Made by a program: the position numbers and the translations under genes. A stretch of 64,000 nucleotides of DNA, from contig CP136067.1 in NCBI GenBank assembly GCA_032622095.1, positions 1,676,001 to 1,740,000 on the forward strand. Direction: 5' to 3'. Numbering within the stretch: position 1 is the stretch's first letter; each line of letters begins with the position of its first letter. The notes below the pieces were generated by a model, which was not told where the DNA came from, did not search any database, and was given only the letters and a program-made list of their open reading frames with translations. Shown here piece after piece: positions 1 to 10,646 of this stretch. The stretch is from Siphonodentalium dalli (taxonomy: Eukaryota > Mollusca > Scaphopoda > Gadilida > Siphonodentaliidae).

Positions 1-779
1 GCGCAGAATTTAGCAGAAACTACAGGGTGCTCAGACATAGCGGAGGAATATTCGGACAACAACAACTGATCAAATTAATTCCCAGGTTCTAGGTACTCAG
101 TTTTTACAGTCTTTTCACCTGATAAAAATCATTGGGATATTACAAGCATAATAAGTAAATAACTAATTATTCCCCGTCTAGCGACCGCCCTGCAATCCGG
201 CTTACGGCAATTTAAGTGGTCCAGAAATTACTACAATATATCCATAGCATTCACCTTGAACTTCGCCGCCATATCAAACATTTTTGACAAATCGACAGTC
301 ACGGTAGATTAAATATTGCTCGCTTGATTTCGTGAATTACGTTTTCTCTACTTCAACACTGTCGACAATTACTGAGTTAGGCTGCTGTAAACTGTTAGAG
401 GCAACAATGATAAAGATTCAAGAACCATTCAATCAACCAAAACGTTCAACTTTCAACAGTTCATCATAATGGAAATTTAAAAAAATCAAACGATTCAAAG
501 AAAGAATTCTGTGTTGCGTGCAATGTATAGGCCCATTGCAATTGTAGTATGTTTCCTAATTCATAGTTACCGTCTTATCATGTGTGATTCAATCAGTCCA
601 TAACTGATTACAATTCAAGGACGTGATATCTGATGAAGATTTTGGCGGTGCTGCTGTGAACACATACATGATCATTACATGGTCCTGGAGGCATCAGGGC
701 ATTGTTCTTCAAATCCAAGTTTTTGTTAAAGGTAGGTCTGTTTGCTTTAAAAATTTAATTTTGATTATTATTTCTTCTA
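1..779. other. No gene seen
   Basis: AT-rich single-copy-looking DNA. The open frames here are short, start at non-ATG codons and show no domain, signal or repeat that I recognise. No splice-site-bounded exon stands out. Confidence 0.5.
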
Positions 780-975
780 ATCGTTTTTCATTATTTGACA
801 ATTTGTCGTCGTCATTCGTTACTGTCGTCAGTGTCACAGTCTGTACGTTTGTCGTCATTCGTGTTTGGTTGTCGTCTGTCGCTTTTCGTCCTTGGCAGTT
901 TGTCGTCGTGTTTATTTGTGGTCGTTCGTTTTCATCCTTTGTTTATTTGTCATCAGTCGTGTTTTTCGTGGCAAG
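780..975. repeat. TCGTC-rich degenerate simple repeat
   Basis: The plus strand is strongly T-rich, with TCGTC, TTTGTCGTC and ATCAGTCG recurring at irregular spacing. The same style of sequence returns at 4760-5035. Long frames across it are Ser/Val/Phe-rich low complexity and are not credible proteins. Confidence 0.7.
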
Positions 976-1255
976 TACACCGCGGCCCAACTGTAGTTAG
1001 CCAGTGGAGCCGCGGTGTACAATGTAGTTGCATTTCGGCCGCGGTGGCAATGCTAACTGCACCGTGGTTAAGTGGAAACTAGTTTTGTCCAGCAGGGTAC
1101 ATTACATCCCGTAGATTTTCGACTAGGATTGCCTAAGCACAAACCAGGCGAACGAAAAATACATGTATCACAGGTTACACATAATTGTGAAACATGCAGG
1201 CCTGGGTTGATGTGTTTGTTGTCCAGACATTTTTCGTCGTCGTGTTTATCATTGT

Positions 1256-2090
1256 TTAGGAGAGCTGTATTTGTAGACGAATCTGGTAGAAATTTAGTAG
1301 AGCCTCTTTAGAAGGGGAATAAGCTCTTAGCTTTCGGGATCTGTATAAGAATGAAACACAGACTGTTGCGTAGAGCGTGTTCCGTGTCCAGTAGAAGATT
1401 TTCCATGTAGATGTTCCGGGTTAGAAGAAGTGTACAAATCTTGAGGAATTAGTCGTTTTAATTTGTACATGGATAAACATATGTAACAGCAGCAACAATA
1501 TATATATATACACATAACATCTGTCTAGCATATAATGACCCCGCCGGACCGCATATTATGCAGCCGACGGGTAAACTTGTCCGACGGCAATCTTCCAAAT
1601 TCTGAATCTCTCTAGTGTTTTCTATCCTCCCTACCCAAAATTACCGTAGCTTTTTATATTTTTTTTGATGCAGTTCGCGATTGGTTATAGCTGGTGTGAT
1701 TTCGTTACCAATCCGTTACCCGTTGTTACAACATAGGTGATTGCGTAATTACACATATGTAGAGAAAGCCGCTAACAATATATTCCCATGAATTATTTGT
1801 TTCGATAATCTGGATCTTTTTACACAATATATTCTTAATTCGAGCGACTATTCATAAATGGGCTTTTTGCGATAATAACTATGACGCAACGAGACTCCAT
1901 TGTATAATGTTTTAACAGGTTTTAGAAATTTGCCGAAGGCTACCCATTTACGACATATGTTGTAATTAGCGCTGATTATGTCAAAGTCGACGTACGTGGT
2001 ATTGTTATCGGCGCGTGAAATTATCGTACGAGAAATACTCAGTTTATGGAATCGTGATCAATTTGAGCAAGGGGGGATTTATTCACTCTG
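1256..2090 (+). repeat. ~835-bp direct repeat, copy A
   Basis: Nearly identical to 3924-4759. Homology begins at TTTAGGAGAGCTGT and stops abruptly after GGGGGGATTTATTCACTCTGA in both copies. It contains a short TA microsatellite (about 1498-1514), a CCGACGGGTAAACTTGTCCGAC segment and a T-rich run. The first ~60 bp are more diverged than the rest. The pair brackets 1.83 kb, an arrangement that could be the two LTRs of a retroelement. However, I see no TG...CA ends, no target-site duplication and no primer-binding site, so a plain duplication is equally possible. Confidence 0.85.
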
Positions 2091-2093
2091 ACA

Positions 2094-2495
2094 TTACCCC
2101 CTTACCGCGAAAAGACGACTCCGGCGTCTTAATTGAAATATGAAGTAATCTGTTAAAGCAATAGTGATATGAATGGATGATGGAATATGAAAATTATGTG
2201 AAACTGAAAGCATGTAAAGAATTAAAATGATTTTCTTTATATTCCGTTTGAGACGTTGTTGTCCATCCCCATTCAAGTGCACTTTGTCTGTATCAAAGAC
2301 AGTGTGTGTGGGGTCATGCATGACATTGGAAAGTCTCCTCAGTACACGATAATTTGAATATAGAAGAGAATTGAAGTTTAATTGGATACATATTGCCGTT
2401 TTCTTGGAAAACGACACCATAGTTAAGTCGTTGCTCGGTGGCGTTGACTTGTGTAATAAGGTGAGCAAGCATACACATGATGAGAAGTCATGATC
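2094..2495 (-). pseudogene. SGNH/GDSL-hydrolase-like C-terminal fragment
   Basis: Minus-strand open frame of about 134 codons with no ATG at its start (upstream stop at 2496-2498, no Met in the first stretch). Its C-terminal half carries FDTDKVHLNGDGQQRL followed by NIKKII. This matches the last block of SGNH hydrolases, where the D-x-V-H-L-N context holds the catalytic Asp and His and is followed by an amphipathic helix. The N-terminal blocks (GDS nucleophile, Gly and Asn) are not present, so the fragment is 5'-truncated. Such esterase domains occur in animal hydrolases and in ORF1 of some LINEs. Its position immediately beside copy A of a direct repeat favours a mobile-element origin. A chance resemblance remains possible because the match rests on one block. 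Confidence 0.42.
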
Positions 2496-2499
2496 CTAA

Positions 2500-3923
2500 G
2501 GGAGAAATAAGTAGTGTCATTTAAGCAAGGCCTCTAAAGAAGAGTGATCAAGTCTCCTTAAGTGAGTTAGCAGATAACACATAGAAAATAATAGATAGAT
2601 TATAGGAGAATTGGATCAGTGACTTCTGAAATGTGTATGAATACCACTATGTGAAACATACTGAGTATTATCGAAGATTAGACTATTGAAATAATAGAGC
2701 TACGATTTAATACCGATGTATAATTGAATGAGGAATATATTAGCTGTAGAAGCGAAATTGATTTGCAATTTGGTATTGTATTGCACTTGATATATATTTA
2801 ACTTGGAATATTTGAGTTGTCGTTTAGTTACATCACTTGTGTTGATGTAAGCAACAATCAAATAGTGTTTGAATTTAATAGGAGTTAGAATCCATGAGAA
2901 AATCCAATTATGGTGTTGACGATAGACACCTATTTGAAATAATGGCCTGTAGCCTTGAACGTTTTGTTAAAATGATGAAATGAAATGAACTTAAGTATGT
3001 CGATTGGATATATGAGATTTGAATCATATAAGCAACATTTAAGTAATTAGCCTGTGTAGGCAGATGAAAAATATTTGGAATGAGCGAGATATGAGCATGT
3101 TGTTTCCAGCCTGGTATTTGTAATACGTTGGTGTTTTGAATTTGGCAACTGTGAAATAGATACAGACACTGAGTTTTTAATGAGTTTGGTGTATAGTTAA
3201 CAGTTCGGAGTGAGATAAAAAGTAAACTGAGTGTCTTTTGACATTTAAAGTAAAGTATAATATTAGGTAATGCGGCCTTATGTTGTTTGGGTAGAGCTAC
3301 TTACATGACATCGGTTCTGCTCGCAGCGGCGAACTAATTTCCCCTTAGAAAGCAAGTAAATTACCTATCCATTTAATACGTACCTAATATTACCTAGATG
3401 CATTGGTAGTCGTCATTTTAGTGTGTGTTTCACAATGACGCCAAATGAATGTATTATTATCAAACATTTTTGTAATAACGTGAATTGAAGAAGAAACCTA
3501 TATATAGTCATATAGTCACTTAATGTTAGAACAATTAATCTGTTTCCGTAAATAAACGAATCACAAATGTGTCCAATATATGATATCGAATCTGTATCCA
3601 TCTGTCGCTGTAATATGTTCCGTTAACTGCAGCAGGTATATCTTGAATTGTGAAAATTGCTGTATCCATGTGCAGAATAACGGACTATACCACAGAGTCG
3701 GTTTGATCCAGCGCAGGGACTGTACATGTAGAAATGTGTCCTCCGTCTTGTGGATTCCGAAATCTGTGGCAGAATATTTGTAGACGAAGTGTTAGCAGAA
3801 AAGTTATCAAATCTTGGGTATATTATAAACAGCGTCACTTATCCTCCATCAGATGTAGATAAATATATACCGGAATCATTGCGTTGATGATGGTATTTCA
3901 ACGCAGCCGCGATTCAACTACCA
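2500..3923. other. Segment between the 835-bp direct repeats, no clear gene
   Basis: AT-rich and purine-skewed. One Cys-rich 67-codon frame (3580-3783, plus) has six to eight Cys residues, but no flanking splice sites and no recognised family. I do not call it a gene. Confidence 0.4.
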
Positions 3924-4759
3924 ATTTAGGAGAGCTGTTTTCCGAGTCTAGTAGAAATTTATTACAGCCTCTTTAGAAGGGGAATAAGCTCTGGTTTGCG
4001 GATATGTATAAGAATGAAACACAGACTGTTGCGTAGAGCGTGTTCCGTGTCCAGTAGAAGATTTTCCGTGTAGATGTTCCGGGTTAGAAGAAGTGTACAA
4101 ATCTTGAGGAATTAGTCGTTTTAATTTGTACATGGATAAACAGATGTAACAGCAGCAACAATATATATATATATACACATAACATCTGTCTAGCATATAA
4201 TGACCCCGCACCGGACCGCATAGCATGCAGCCCGACGGGTAAACTTGTCCGACAGCAATCTTCCAAATTCTGAATCTCTCTAGTGTTTTCTATCCTCCCT
4301 ACCCAAAATTACCGTAGCTTTTTATATTTTTTTTTATGCAGTTCGCGATTGGTTATAACTGGTGTGATTTCGTTACCAATCCGTTACCCGTTGTTACAAC
4401 ATAGGTGATTGCGTAATTACACATATGTAGAGAAAGCCGCTAACAATATATTCCCATGAATTATTTGTTTCGATAATCTGGATCTTTTTACACAATATAT
4501 TCTTAATTCGAGCGACTATTCATAAATGGGCTTTTTGCGATAATAACTATGACGCAACGAGACTCCATTGTATAATGTTTTAACAGGTTTTAGAAATTTG
4601 CCGAAGGCTACCCATTTACGACATATGTTGTAATTAGCGCTGATTATGTCAAAGTCGACGTACGTGGTATTGTTATCGGCGCGTGAAATTATCGTACGAG
4701 AAATACTCAGTTTATGGAATCGTGATCAATTTGAGCAAGGGGGGATTTATTCACTCTGA
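3924..4759 (+). repeat. ~835-bp direct repeat, copy B
   Basis: Second copy of 1256-2090 in the same orientation. From about 3975 onward it is almost identical to copy A, with a slightly longer TA microsatellite (about 4159-4178) and a few small indels. After the shared end the sequence runs straight into a TCGTC-rich tract, whereas copy A is followed by the hydrolase-like fragment. Confidence 0.85.
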
Positions 4760-5035
4760 TAATTGGCCGTTTGTTTTTTCGTCATCAGTAATTTTTCGTC
4801 ATCGACCGTTCGATATCATGTTAGTCATTGGCCGTTTGTTTTTCGTCATCAGTCATTTTTCGTTGTCTGTCGGTATTTTTCTTCGTTGTTGTTTGTTGTC
4901 ATTTGTCATCGTCATCCTCGTCATTTATCGGTCATTTGACACCATTCGTCAGCCAGTGTGTTTTTTCGTTAATTGTTTTTTATCGTCGACCATTTGTTCA
5001 TTTGTCGTTGGTTGTTTTTCGGAACTTCTGCCTGT
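4760..5035. repeat. TCGTC/ATCAGT-rich degenerate simple repeat
   Basis: T-rich plus strand with repeated TTTTTCGTCATCAGT and TCGTTGT words, of the same type as 780-975. Reading frames across it are low-complexity. Confidence 0.7.
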
Positions 5036-5860
5036 GTGTGGGTCTTATAGAATCAAAAACTGCTTAGCTATCTATCCTACTCAAATTTAGTATGATCACG
5101 GAAATGGGCGGGTCCAATTTAATGAGTGACCATGTCCTTTATCATGACCTCGCTCATATACTTGTAGGTATATGCTCATATACTATTGGCATGTGGCTGA
5201 ACCTCAACCAATCGATTGGTACATGTATGCAGTCCTTTTAATTCAGATTGTTTGGCTTCGGCAATCCGCTACGGCAACATTGTGGCCCAGTTTGCTTCAG
5301 CAAATTGCTTCGGCAATGCTGATTGCCGTACCGGTAGCCAATTATGAAGGATGTGTATGTAGGCTTCTTTCATCCTGGAAACAATATGGGCAGGTCTAAT
5401 TTCACATGATGCGACTGTCATTGACATTGACCTACTGGTAGCGCACATACGCTCATGTGTTTCTGGACCTCGACTGATCGTTTGTCCAGATGCTGTATAT
5501 TTTGTCCAAACGGAGGCGATCATAGAGAAATCCCTAAATAGCGCGGAAGAAGTCAGTCACATCACTTGGTCTATTATATTATATTTTGGAACTTCTGTCT
5601 CTGTGTGTTATTGACTGCACAACTGATCTGACTAAAATTTGGTAATGTACCGAAGGCCCACGGTACATGTACTTTGATCCCGGGAACTATATTGGTGGGT
5701 CTAATTTCATCTCCGATTGTGTCCTTGGCTGCGACCTCGATATATACTCATACATTGTACATGTATACCGGTAGACAACGTTTTTCCCTAAATAGCCCGG
5801 ATGAAGTCAAGCACATCATCTACTGTACATGTACATATGTACATGTAATAAGTAATAATT
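5018..5860 (+). repeat. Diverged tandem repeat, about three units of 250-300 bp
   Basis: Three landmarks recur in the same order: GGAACTTCTGYCTSTGTGTG (5018, 5588), GGGYRGGTCYAATTT followed by a GACCTCG stretch (about 5106, 5388, 5692), and CCCTAAATAGCSCGG followed by GAAGTCA (5531, 5787). The first unit lacks the third landmark and the second lacks the first. Several TACATGTA palindromes lie in the last unit. Confidence 0.6.
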
Positions 5861-5865
5861 TAGAA

Positions 5866-5965
5866 CAGTTACCAAATTATGAAAATTTCCTCAAGAATAT
5901 ACTAATAGTATAGAATATTGATCCTATTATGAATGCGTTATTTTCCACAAATACTCGGAGCGGTT
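5866..5965 (+). repeat. Dispersed ~95-bp repeat, copy 1
   Basis: Shares ATTTCCTCAAGA, ATACTAATAGTATAG and further words in the same order with 23523-23620. The flanks differ. Confidence 0.6.
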
Positions 5966-6640
5966 GTATATAGACAGCATGTAAATAGTGAGCGATAAGC
6001 AAAAAACAACGTGGCGATTGATTAGGTCGAGAGTGATTCATGGTAACCCATTCAACACCAAAATCTGAGATTTAGCTTATTGGTTATACCGGTAATGCGG
6101 TATGTTGTAAATAACGGTGGCATTTCTAACAAAAGTTCATACACTGGTACATGTACATGCAGTGGGGGTCTACTCGGTGTTGAATGTTTTGTTTATCGCC
6201 TACTCTTTACATACAATCATGTACATGTACTGTTTGTTTACATGAGATGACGTTTGCCTACATACAATGTAACACAAAGTACTAAAATAACATTATGATA
6301 ACAACATGCTGAAATTAATGTGATACATGTATTTATGATTGGTATAAGAACAAAGTTTGTTTATAATATTAATTCTGTTTATGGCGGTTTTAATGGATCA
6401 TGGTCATGGATGTGACTATTTTAACAGCAATACCCAGCCCCAACAATTACCCTATCTTTAGAAAGATCCTATGGACATATATCATAATTTTCTTCAACGC
6501 CTGGTGTGACAACCCGCTAATACCTGTAGACCGTGGTGTCATAACCGAACGGCATGTATCGTAACTCCACTGCAGTGACCGTTTCCGTACCGCTGTCATC
6601 ATGTCATTGCCAATTCATTAAATGCGACACATCACATATT
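5966..6640. other. No gene seen
   Basis: AT-rich. Several TACATGTA and ACATGTAC palindromes are present, but no exon or domain. Confidence 0.4.
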
Positions 6641-6689
6641 CATTATCAGCTCAACTTACTTTGTAAGTTTGAGCTATTGCCATGGGTTG

Positions 6690-8450
6690 GCGTCCGTCGT
6701 ACGTGTTTGTATGTGTATGTCCGCAACAATTTCATTTGGCGCGGGTTACAGGTCGTACATTTGGTCTGATCTTTATGAAATTTGTCAAGATTGTTGACAT
6801 TGACATGTAGATGGGAATGAGTCATTTTGGGGTCATTGGTCAAAAAACATGGCCGCTGACGGCCATCTTGGATTTCAAAATTAAATCAATTGGCGCAGTC
6901 TACAGGTCGTAGTGTTTGTCTGATCATCATGAAATTTGTCATGGATGTTAATAATGACATGTAGATGGGAATGATTCATTTTGGGGTCGTTCTGCCAAAA
7001 AACATGGCCGCCAGCAGCCATCTTTGATTTTAGTCTTTGCATGACTAAATCCTTTGGCGCGGGCTACAGGTCGTAGCTTTGATCAGATCTTCATGGAATT
7101 TGTCATGAATTTGGACATTGACATGTAGATGGGGATGAGTAATTTTGGGGTCATTTGACCAAAAAACATGGCCACTGGCAGCCATCTTTGATTTCAAAAT
7201 TAAATCGATTGGCGCGGTCTACAGGTCGTGCTGTTAGTCTGATTATCATGAAATTTGTCATGGATGTTCATAATGACAGGCTGGTGGGAACGAGTCATTT
7301 TGAGGTAGTTCGGTCAAAAACATGGCTGTCATGAGCATCTTGGTTTCTACTCTTTGCATGACTAAATCCTTCGACACAGGCTATATGTCGTACCGTTGGT
7401 CAGATCATTATGATATTTGTCATTGCTATTGACAGATGAGAATGAGTCATTTTGGGGTCGTTTGACCAAAAAACATGGCCGCCAGCGGTCATGTTGGATT
7501 TCAAAATTCAATCCATATTAAGCACGGGCTTCAGGTCGTATCTTTTGTCGGATCATTATTAAATTTGTCAAGGATGTTAAAATTGACATGTAGATGGGAA
7601 TGAGCCATTTTGAGGTCGTTCGGCCAAAAACATGGCCGCCAGCAGCCATCAATGATTTTACTCATTGCATGACTAAATCCTTTGGCGCGGGCTACAGGTC
7701 GTAGCTTTGGTCAGATCTTCATGAAATTTGTCATGGATGTTAACAATAACATGTAGATGGGAACGAGTCCTTTTGGGGTCATTCGGCCAAAAACATGGCC
7801 GCCCGCAGCCATCTTGCATTTTACTCTTTGCTTAACTAAATCTTTCGGCACTGGCTCTAGGTCGCCCCCTTGGTCAGATCATTATGATATTTGTCATGGC
7901 TATTGACATGTACAATGTAGATGGGTACGAGTCATTTTGGGGTCGTTTGACCAAAAAACATGGCCGCCAGCGGTCATCTTGGATTTCAAAATTCAATCCA
8001 TTAGCACAGGCTACAGGTCGTATCTTTTGTCAGATCATTATTAAATTTGTCATGGATGTTAAAATTGACATGTAGATGAGAAACGAGTAATTTTGGGGGC
8101 GTTCGGCCAAAAACATGGCCGCCAGCAGCCATCTTTGATTTTACTCTTTGCATGACTAAATCCTTTGGCAAGGGCTACACGTCGTATCTTTGGTCCGATC
8201 ATCATGAGATTTGTCATGGATGTTAACAATCACATGTAGATGGGAAACGATTCATTTTGAATTCAACCAAAAAACCTGGCCACCAGCAGCCATCAGCCAT
8301 CTTGTTTTTACTCTTTACACAACTAAATCCTTTGACACAGGCGACAGGTCGTATCTTTTGTCGGATCATCATGAAATTTGTGCAGGATGTTAACGTGACA
8401 TGTAAATAGGAAGGAATTTTTTTTGGGTCATTTGGCAAAGAAACATGGCT
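6690..8450 (+). repeat. Minisatellite, about 11 units of ~159 bp
   Basis: The word CAAAAAACATGGCCGCC (with variants) recurs near 6842, 6998, 7161, 7316, 7468, 7626, 7789, 7953, 8109, 8269 and 8437, giving steps of 152-168 bp. Each unit also carries GGCTACAGGTCGTA, GATCATCATGAAATTTGTCATGGA cut into shorter shared words, ACATGTAGATGGGAA and GCAGCCATCTT. Units are roughly 75-90% alike by eye, so the array is old and not freshly homogenised. Small open frames crossing it are shadows of the repeat. Confidence 0.9.
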
Positions 8451-10646
8451 GTCGCGTCAAGGTAGGTTATCGTTCTTGACCGGCGGTCATGATTTTCTAG
8501 CTCTCCATAAATGTGTCAATTATCACGATATGTAGTTTTCTATATGTCTACATATTCTTCTCAGTGATGGATAAGTTACTCGCGATCAGGAATATATGGA
8601 CTCTGTGATATTTCCTGTGATCAAATGTGAGTTTTTGAGACTGAGAATGACTGCTCTTCGCGCCTTGTGAATCTGCCATGTAGCTGTTTACGTCGCCATT
8701 TTGGCCTACGCATTTTGATCTTCACGCATTACAAATTGCCAGCGATAATACTGCTACCCCACAATCAAGGTCCTGCAGAGGTGTGAACAACAACTTCCAA
8801 GCTGACAAAATTTGAACGGTATCGTGGACTTAACCTCCGACCGCAAAGGTGTGATAAACACTTTTGAGAGACAATATAGTAGTGGACAATTAAGACACTG
8901 CCTGACAGTATATCTACAGGATTAGTTCTCGATCAACTTTACTGGACAATAATTAGTTGGTCCGACGAAACAGACACAAGACTAGATGGGAGTTGACAAA
9001 CTCCGCTAAGTGATAGTGACTTCTCGGACAGTGTTCCCGCTATAGCGAACCAAGACAATTACCACAGTCGACATAAATCTGGTCGCCCAAAACAGATTAT
9101 GCGTTAAGTCTGGTCATCCGTACCAGCACCAGCCATACATAGCCGTGACATATATAGTATGCTTCTATTAAAATAGAACTGTCTTGTATGAGTATGACGA
9201 CCATGGATAACATTATTACACAATCGTACAACGTGTTATAATGCATGTAGTGGAAATGATGCTTCCACTTTAGACGAACATATGCATATACGCACTCCAA
9301 GACCAGGGGGTAAATCCCATCCTTCCGAGTTCTCAATATCTCATTCGCCTATACTCCCGGATCTCATAAACCTGCCAACAGATACCTTCCTTTCCAAACT
9401 AGAGGAACGAGTTGACGATGAGACAGTTCTTAATGCCCTGCGATTCAACGTGTTCGCCGAGGCGCGGTCCACGGGTAACGAACTTGATGGGTGTTCTCTT
9501 AAACAGAGGTACCAGAGGGATTCTGGTCTACCGATCAACACTAAACTAAACTTTTCAAACCATTTACCGGTAGTGTATGCTGTCAGACTTCCAGAGTACT
9601 ACCGAAATAGTCTATTAAAATGCTTTCAAGAAAATCAAGTACAAATGGAAAACTTTCCATGACAATATTTACCAGACGGTAATTGAAGAGCGTTGCCCAC
9701 TATTAAGCAGCCACTCGCTTCAATCTCCTGAAGACATATCGCATGTATATGTACAGATGGTTGCAGATAGTGCTGCTGGTCTCAATTCATATCGCAGACA
9801 TTTGAAGCCATATTGGTGCACTCGACTCACACAATTGCACTGCGACGTAAAATCAAAGCGTTCCACGTAGATTGAAAACGGAAGTCCCCACAGCGTTGAG
9901 TTCGAATCTTACAATTCATACAAAACTGCTAAACGTGTATTCAGACGTGAACATCGCTCAATCATTCTTCAATACGAGCTGAAACAGATAGAAACAATTG
10001 AACGCTCGGCTTCAACTGACCCAAACTTGTTCTGGAAGGCGTTAAAGGGACACAACGATGTTTCTGGAACAATAATGTCCGGTATGCACTTTGGAGAGTG
10101 CATCGTACGCGATCCAAGTGGTATCATATGTGGATGGAAAAAGTATTTCGAAGACTTATATTCTCCAAGCATCCATAACGATCCTCAATTCGAAGCCTTT
10201 GTTGAAAATAAAAAATTTCGAATATTAAATTCGCATGCTCATGGACAGCCTATCATGAAGAAGCCTATCAGCTTTACCTGAGGTACATTCAGTTATTCAG
10301 GCCATGAAGCGAGGAAAATCCGATGGTATTGACAATTTGGTTTTAGAACATTTCATCTTGGCTCCTACATCACTGCTAACTCTTCTGTGTGGCCTGTTCA
10401 ATGGCTTCGTTCAACTTTAATATGTACCCACCGACATGAAAACTGGACTCATTGTACCAATGTTCAAAGGAGACCCAAAGCCGCCTCACGCGCCTGACAG
10501 ATACAGAGCCATTACACTGCTGCCTGTGACTTACATACTTTTTGAAATGGTTATTCTAAAACGACTCCAAACCAGTGATCTCTGCAGTAGTTTCCCCCAT
10601 CAATTACAGAATGGATTCCAAAAGGGTTTCGGCTGTAATATGACCT
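7213..10646 (+). repeat. 3434-bp tandem duplication, copy 1
   Basis: Every position I compared between 7213-10646 and 10647-14080 is identical, including all open frames, at a constant offset of 3434. It starts inside the minisatellite and ends inside the LINE reverse-transcriptase frame. The two breakpoints share a single base (C), which fits end-joining or template switching and not recombination between repeats. Confidence 0.93.
9198..10646 (+). pseudogene. LINE remnant, truncated copy (endonuclease tail to start of RT)
   Basis: Copy 1 of a non-LTR retrotransposon relic. The frame at 9198-9662 ends with FSNHLPVVYAV, resembling the final SDH-x-P block of the APE-type endonuclease with Asp replaced by Asn. 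After stops and frame changes, 10027-10281 carries the linker typical of LINE pol (FWKALKG, IVRDPSGIICGWKKYFEDLY). The frame from about 10304 then begins the RT domain (KRGKSDGIDNL, then TGLIVPMFKGD). At 10647 the RT frame is cut by the duplication breakpoint and runs 26-40 codons into minisatellite sequence before stopping. It is non-functional. Confidence 0.75.

Noticed and set aside
623-1000. 125-codon Ser/Val/Phe-rich frame
   Set aside because: It starts at GTG and runs through the TCGTC-rich tract; no ATG and no domain.
6690-8450. Possible CRISPR-like regularly spaced repeat
   Set aside because: The units are contiguous ~159-bp imperfect repeats without short identical repeats and unique spacers, in animal DNA.
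9895-9920. tRNA-like GTTCGAATC word
   Set aside because: It lies in the decayed LINE pol region and has no acceptor or anticodon stem around it.
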